Made by a program: the position numbers and the translations under genes
Origin: Bacteroidota bacterium
Lineage (GTDB): Bacteria; Bacteroidota; Rhodothermia; Rhodothermales; UBA10348
Reading direction: 5' to 3'
DNA: 15,443 nucleotides
NCBI GenBank assembly: GCA_018623785.1
Contig: JAAZVD010000008.1
Coordinates: 1-15,443, forward strand
The notes under the pieces: generated by a model
The model's input: only the letters and a program-made list of their open reading frames with translations
Database searches by the model: none
Told to the model about the DNA's origin: nothing
Shown: positions 14,073 to 15,443 of the stretch, piece by piece
Position numbering within the stretch: position 1 is the stretch's first letter
How the letters are laid out: the number at the start of each line of letters is the position of its first letter

Positions 14073-15371
14073 CTACCACCTCGTTGATCCTGTGGGACCG
14101 TTGTCCCAGTCCTGGACGGTGCTGACGTTGGCAAAGCCCCAGCCGCGGCCATCCCAGCCTTCAAATCCTTCCATGCGGATGAGCCACAAGCCCGTATTGA
14201 CGTCTGTGACGGCAATCAAGCCGTCATGATTCCTGACGTCAACATCCCAAGCACCGTTTCGGTGCGTACGCTCATTGGAGAGCGATGCTCTTGGCCCGTC
14301 CCAGGTATCGTAGTAGCCGACCGTGTAGGGTTCAAACGGGTTCATCATATTGAACACCTGCAGCCCGTCGTCCATGGCCGCCGTGAATACAAAAGGCCAG
14401 CGCAGTTCATGGTTTTCAGCCAGATTGCGCCAGTCGGCGGTCCAAGCGCCGGCAGCCACGCGGATGCGAGGCACCATACCCTCGAAAGCGGGACGCAGGT
14501 CAAAAATGCGCATGGGGGCCGTGCGATAGCCTGCAGCCGTCACCAGGTGCGTGCCATCCGGGGTGGCTGACACCGCATGGCCGATCTGTACGGCTGCTGA
14601 ACTGACTTCCGTAATGAGAGACGGATTGGCAGGAGATGAGATATCAAATACGTAGTAGCCTCCCGCACCTGCTGCATAGAGCCGGTCCGTTTCGGAGTCT
14701 GCATGCCACTGTGCGGTCATGGCGTGGTAGCCGTAGTCTACGTTGACCACCGTTTCCGGTAGGGCGTAGGACGCTGTTGGATCCGTGACTCCCTCGAGCA
14801 GCTGCTGGATGTCATAGACATCGATGGGGCCGCCACCCGTGGCAAACAGATAGCTGCGCCCGTTGGAGTGCCGGTAGGCAAATACATGGTGGTATCCCGC
14901 TGGACGTAAAATATCGGCTGCAGGGTCAAACTGGCCTTCATCGGGATCCGTGACCTCCCGGATGGAGAGTCCCTCCGAGTGCGTTGCAGCCAGGTAGGAG
15001 CGGGAGCCGAGTCGGAACAGCGTCAGATCTCCGATTTCCCGGGTTTGGAGACGCCATAATCCCACTTCGATCGGGCGCTCCGGATGGTTGATGGTGATAG
15101 CCACGACCTCGGAGCCATCACCATTATTTCGGGCCACAAACAGGAAGGGGCGACCCTTCTCCTGTTCCATAACGAGATGTCCGGTTCCGCGTCCGAGGGC
15201 CTCGAAACCGGCAGAGGGGGACTCGGTCGATTGCATGCCTCCGAGCGGGAGATGGCCCACTAATACCAAATTACGACTGCCCCGGGAGCCGTCCTGACGG
15301 GCCTCAGCCGGCACGACGCAATACAGCAGGAGGGCGACCACGCCAAGCGCCAGGGTCGGGTGAAAGCGCAT
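14073..15371 (-). CDS. Secreted LVIVD-like beta-propeller protein, paralog 7 (first in operon, most diverged)
   Basis: 432 aa exported propeller. The ATG at 15371 begins MRFHPTLALGVVALLLYCVVPAEA; the frame is open to a GTG at 15440, but that extension precedes the signal. It is recognisably the same family: NLVLVGHLPLG (34-44), EQEKGRPFLFVAR (69-81), GGYYVFDISSPANP (237-250), APMRIFDLRP (285-294), GLQVFNMMNPFEP (336-348), GLIAVTD (384-390), EGFEGWDGRGWG (401-412). The five family histidines remain (161, 168, 216, 265, 321), but the His two residues before the last, present in all others, is Glu319. The first blade is poorly conserved (VVAITINHPERP in place of MDVIDLSDP), and the end is STVQDWDNGPTGSTRW. 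It is the only paralog without Gln after the predicted cleavage site. It may be the oldest member or one with a different role. Confidence 0.85.
   Translation of the reverse strand: MRFHPTLALGVVALLLYCVVPAEARQDGSRGSRNLVLVGHLPLGGMQSTESPSAGFEALGRGTGHLVMEQEKGRPFLFVARNNGDGSEVVAITINHPERPIEVGLWRLQTREIGDLTLFRLGSRSYLAATHSEGLSIREVTDPDEGQFDPAADILRPAGYHHVFAYRHSNGRSYLFATGGGPIDVYDIQQLLEGVTDPTASYALPETVVNVDYGYHAMTAQWHADSETDRLYAAGAGGYYVFDISSPANPSLITEVSSAAVQIGHAVSATPDGTHLVTAAGYRTAPMRIFDLRPAFEGMVPRIRVAAGAWTADWRNLAENHELRWPFVFTAAMDDGLQVFNMMNPFEPYTVGYYDTWDGPRASLSNERTHRNGAWDVDVRNHDGLIAVTDVNTGLWLIRMEGFEGWDGRGWGFANVSTVQDWDNGPTGSTRW
14076..14082 (-). promoter_or_regulatory. Shine-Dalgarno-like site fixing the start of paralog 6
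   Basis: The minus strand reads GAGGTGG five bases before the ATG at 14068-14070. Most starts in this window lack such a site, so it is a useful marker. It lies in the last codons of paralog 7 (whose TAG is 14073-14075), suggesting that ribosomes finishing paralog 7 restart on paralog 6. It argues for the ATG over the GTG at 14079, which falls within the site itself. Confidence 0.6.
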
Positions 15372-15396
15372 GTGGGAGCAGAACTGAGTGAAAAAG

Positions 15397-15411
15397 TGGC
15401 TTTGAAAGCCA
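15397..15411. repeat. Short perfect palindrome upstream of the propeller operon
   Basis: TGGCTTT, one base, then AAAGCCA: a 7-bp inverted repeat centred 33 bases ahead of the first operon gene's ATG. It could be an operator half-site pair or a small hairpin in the leader. The surrounding 72 bases up to the window edge show no convincing promoter. A single 7-bp inverted repeat can arise by chance. Confidence 0.25.
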
Positions 15412-15443
15412 TACGGGGGGAATTCGACGTTACGAAGCACAGC

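Larger units (their letters stand above)
5781..15371 (-). other. Seven-gene operon of tandem paralogous propeller genes
   Basis: Seven full-length paralogs are read in one direction with gaps, from first to last, of 2, 42, 53, 55, -4 and 83 bp, and one intrinsic terminator at the end. No promoter, terminator or unrelated gene is seen between them. All are open from signal peptide to stop, so none is a visible pseudogene. The structure indicates one long messenger of about 9.6 kb, though an internal promoter in the 83-bp gap (7179-7261) cannot be excluded. Confidence 0.8.

Noticed and set aside
5838..15371. Tandem near-identical genes as a possible assembly artefact or decayed transposon array
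   Set aside because: Paralogs differ throughout in sequence and loops, all frames are intact, spacing differs at each junction, and no inverted or direct repeats flank the units.
5838..15371. Propellers as quinoprotein (PQQ) dehydrogenases or c-type cytochrome fusions
   Set aside because: No PQQ-type Trp-docking repeats and no CxxCH; the mature proteins have no cysteine at all.

Overview
The window is a gene-dense, moderately GC-rich stretch of a Gram-negative bacterial chromosome. Almost every product carries an export signal. In eight of nine predicted Sec-exported proteins the residue after the predicted signal peptidase I site is Gln, and most starts lack a clear Shine-Dalgarno. Both traits are typical of Bacteroidota and relatives, so I infer a member of the Bacteroidota/Rhodothermota/Balneolota group. 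There is no rRNA, tRNA, CRISPR array, transposase or other mobile element, and no gap above about 100 bases lacks a gene.

Left part (1-3309): the last 33 codons of an unknown plus-strand gene meet, tail to tail, a two-gene minus-strand unit. That unit encodes a Tat-exported metallo-beta-lactamase-fold hydrolase (884-1801) and a lipoprotein with a LamG/jelly-roll-like domain (88-837). Divergent from it, across about 89 bp, is a secreted serine beta-lactamase-family hydrolase with C-terminal TPRs (1891-3309).

Middle (3366-5700): a minus-strand pair encodes a small exported protein of unknown function (5137-5700) and a secreted multicopper oxidase with a Met/His-rich N-terminus and complete copper motifs (3366-5099).

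Right part (5781-15371): seven full-length paralogous genes lie head to tail on the minus strand. Each encodes a 430-458 aa exported protein of LVIVD-repeat beta-propeller type. Spacing runs from a 4-bp overlap to 83 bp, and one strong intrinsic terminator follows the last gene (5781-5816), so they look like a single operon. All seven share five invariant histidines and have no cysteine in the mature form. Five end in an almost identical tail finishing in EGTR. Divergence concentrates in two loops. Genes at 8551-9900 and 9956-11278 are the most recent-looking duplicates; the first-transcribed gene (14073-15371) is the most diverged.

This expanded propeller array is the most unusual content. 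I know no function for such an array. Plausible readings are a set of extracellular binding proteins with different specificities, or metal-dependent enzymes related to other His-rich propellers, perhaps linked to the adjacent copper oxidase. These are inferences. Several genes have in-frame upstream extensions; I chose the start that leads directly into a signal peptide.
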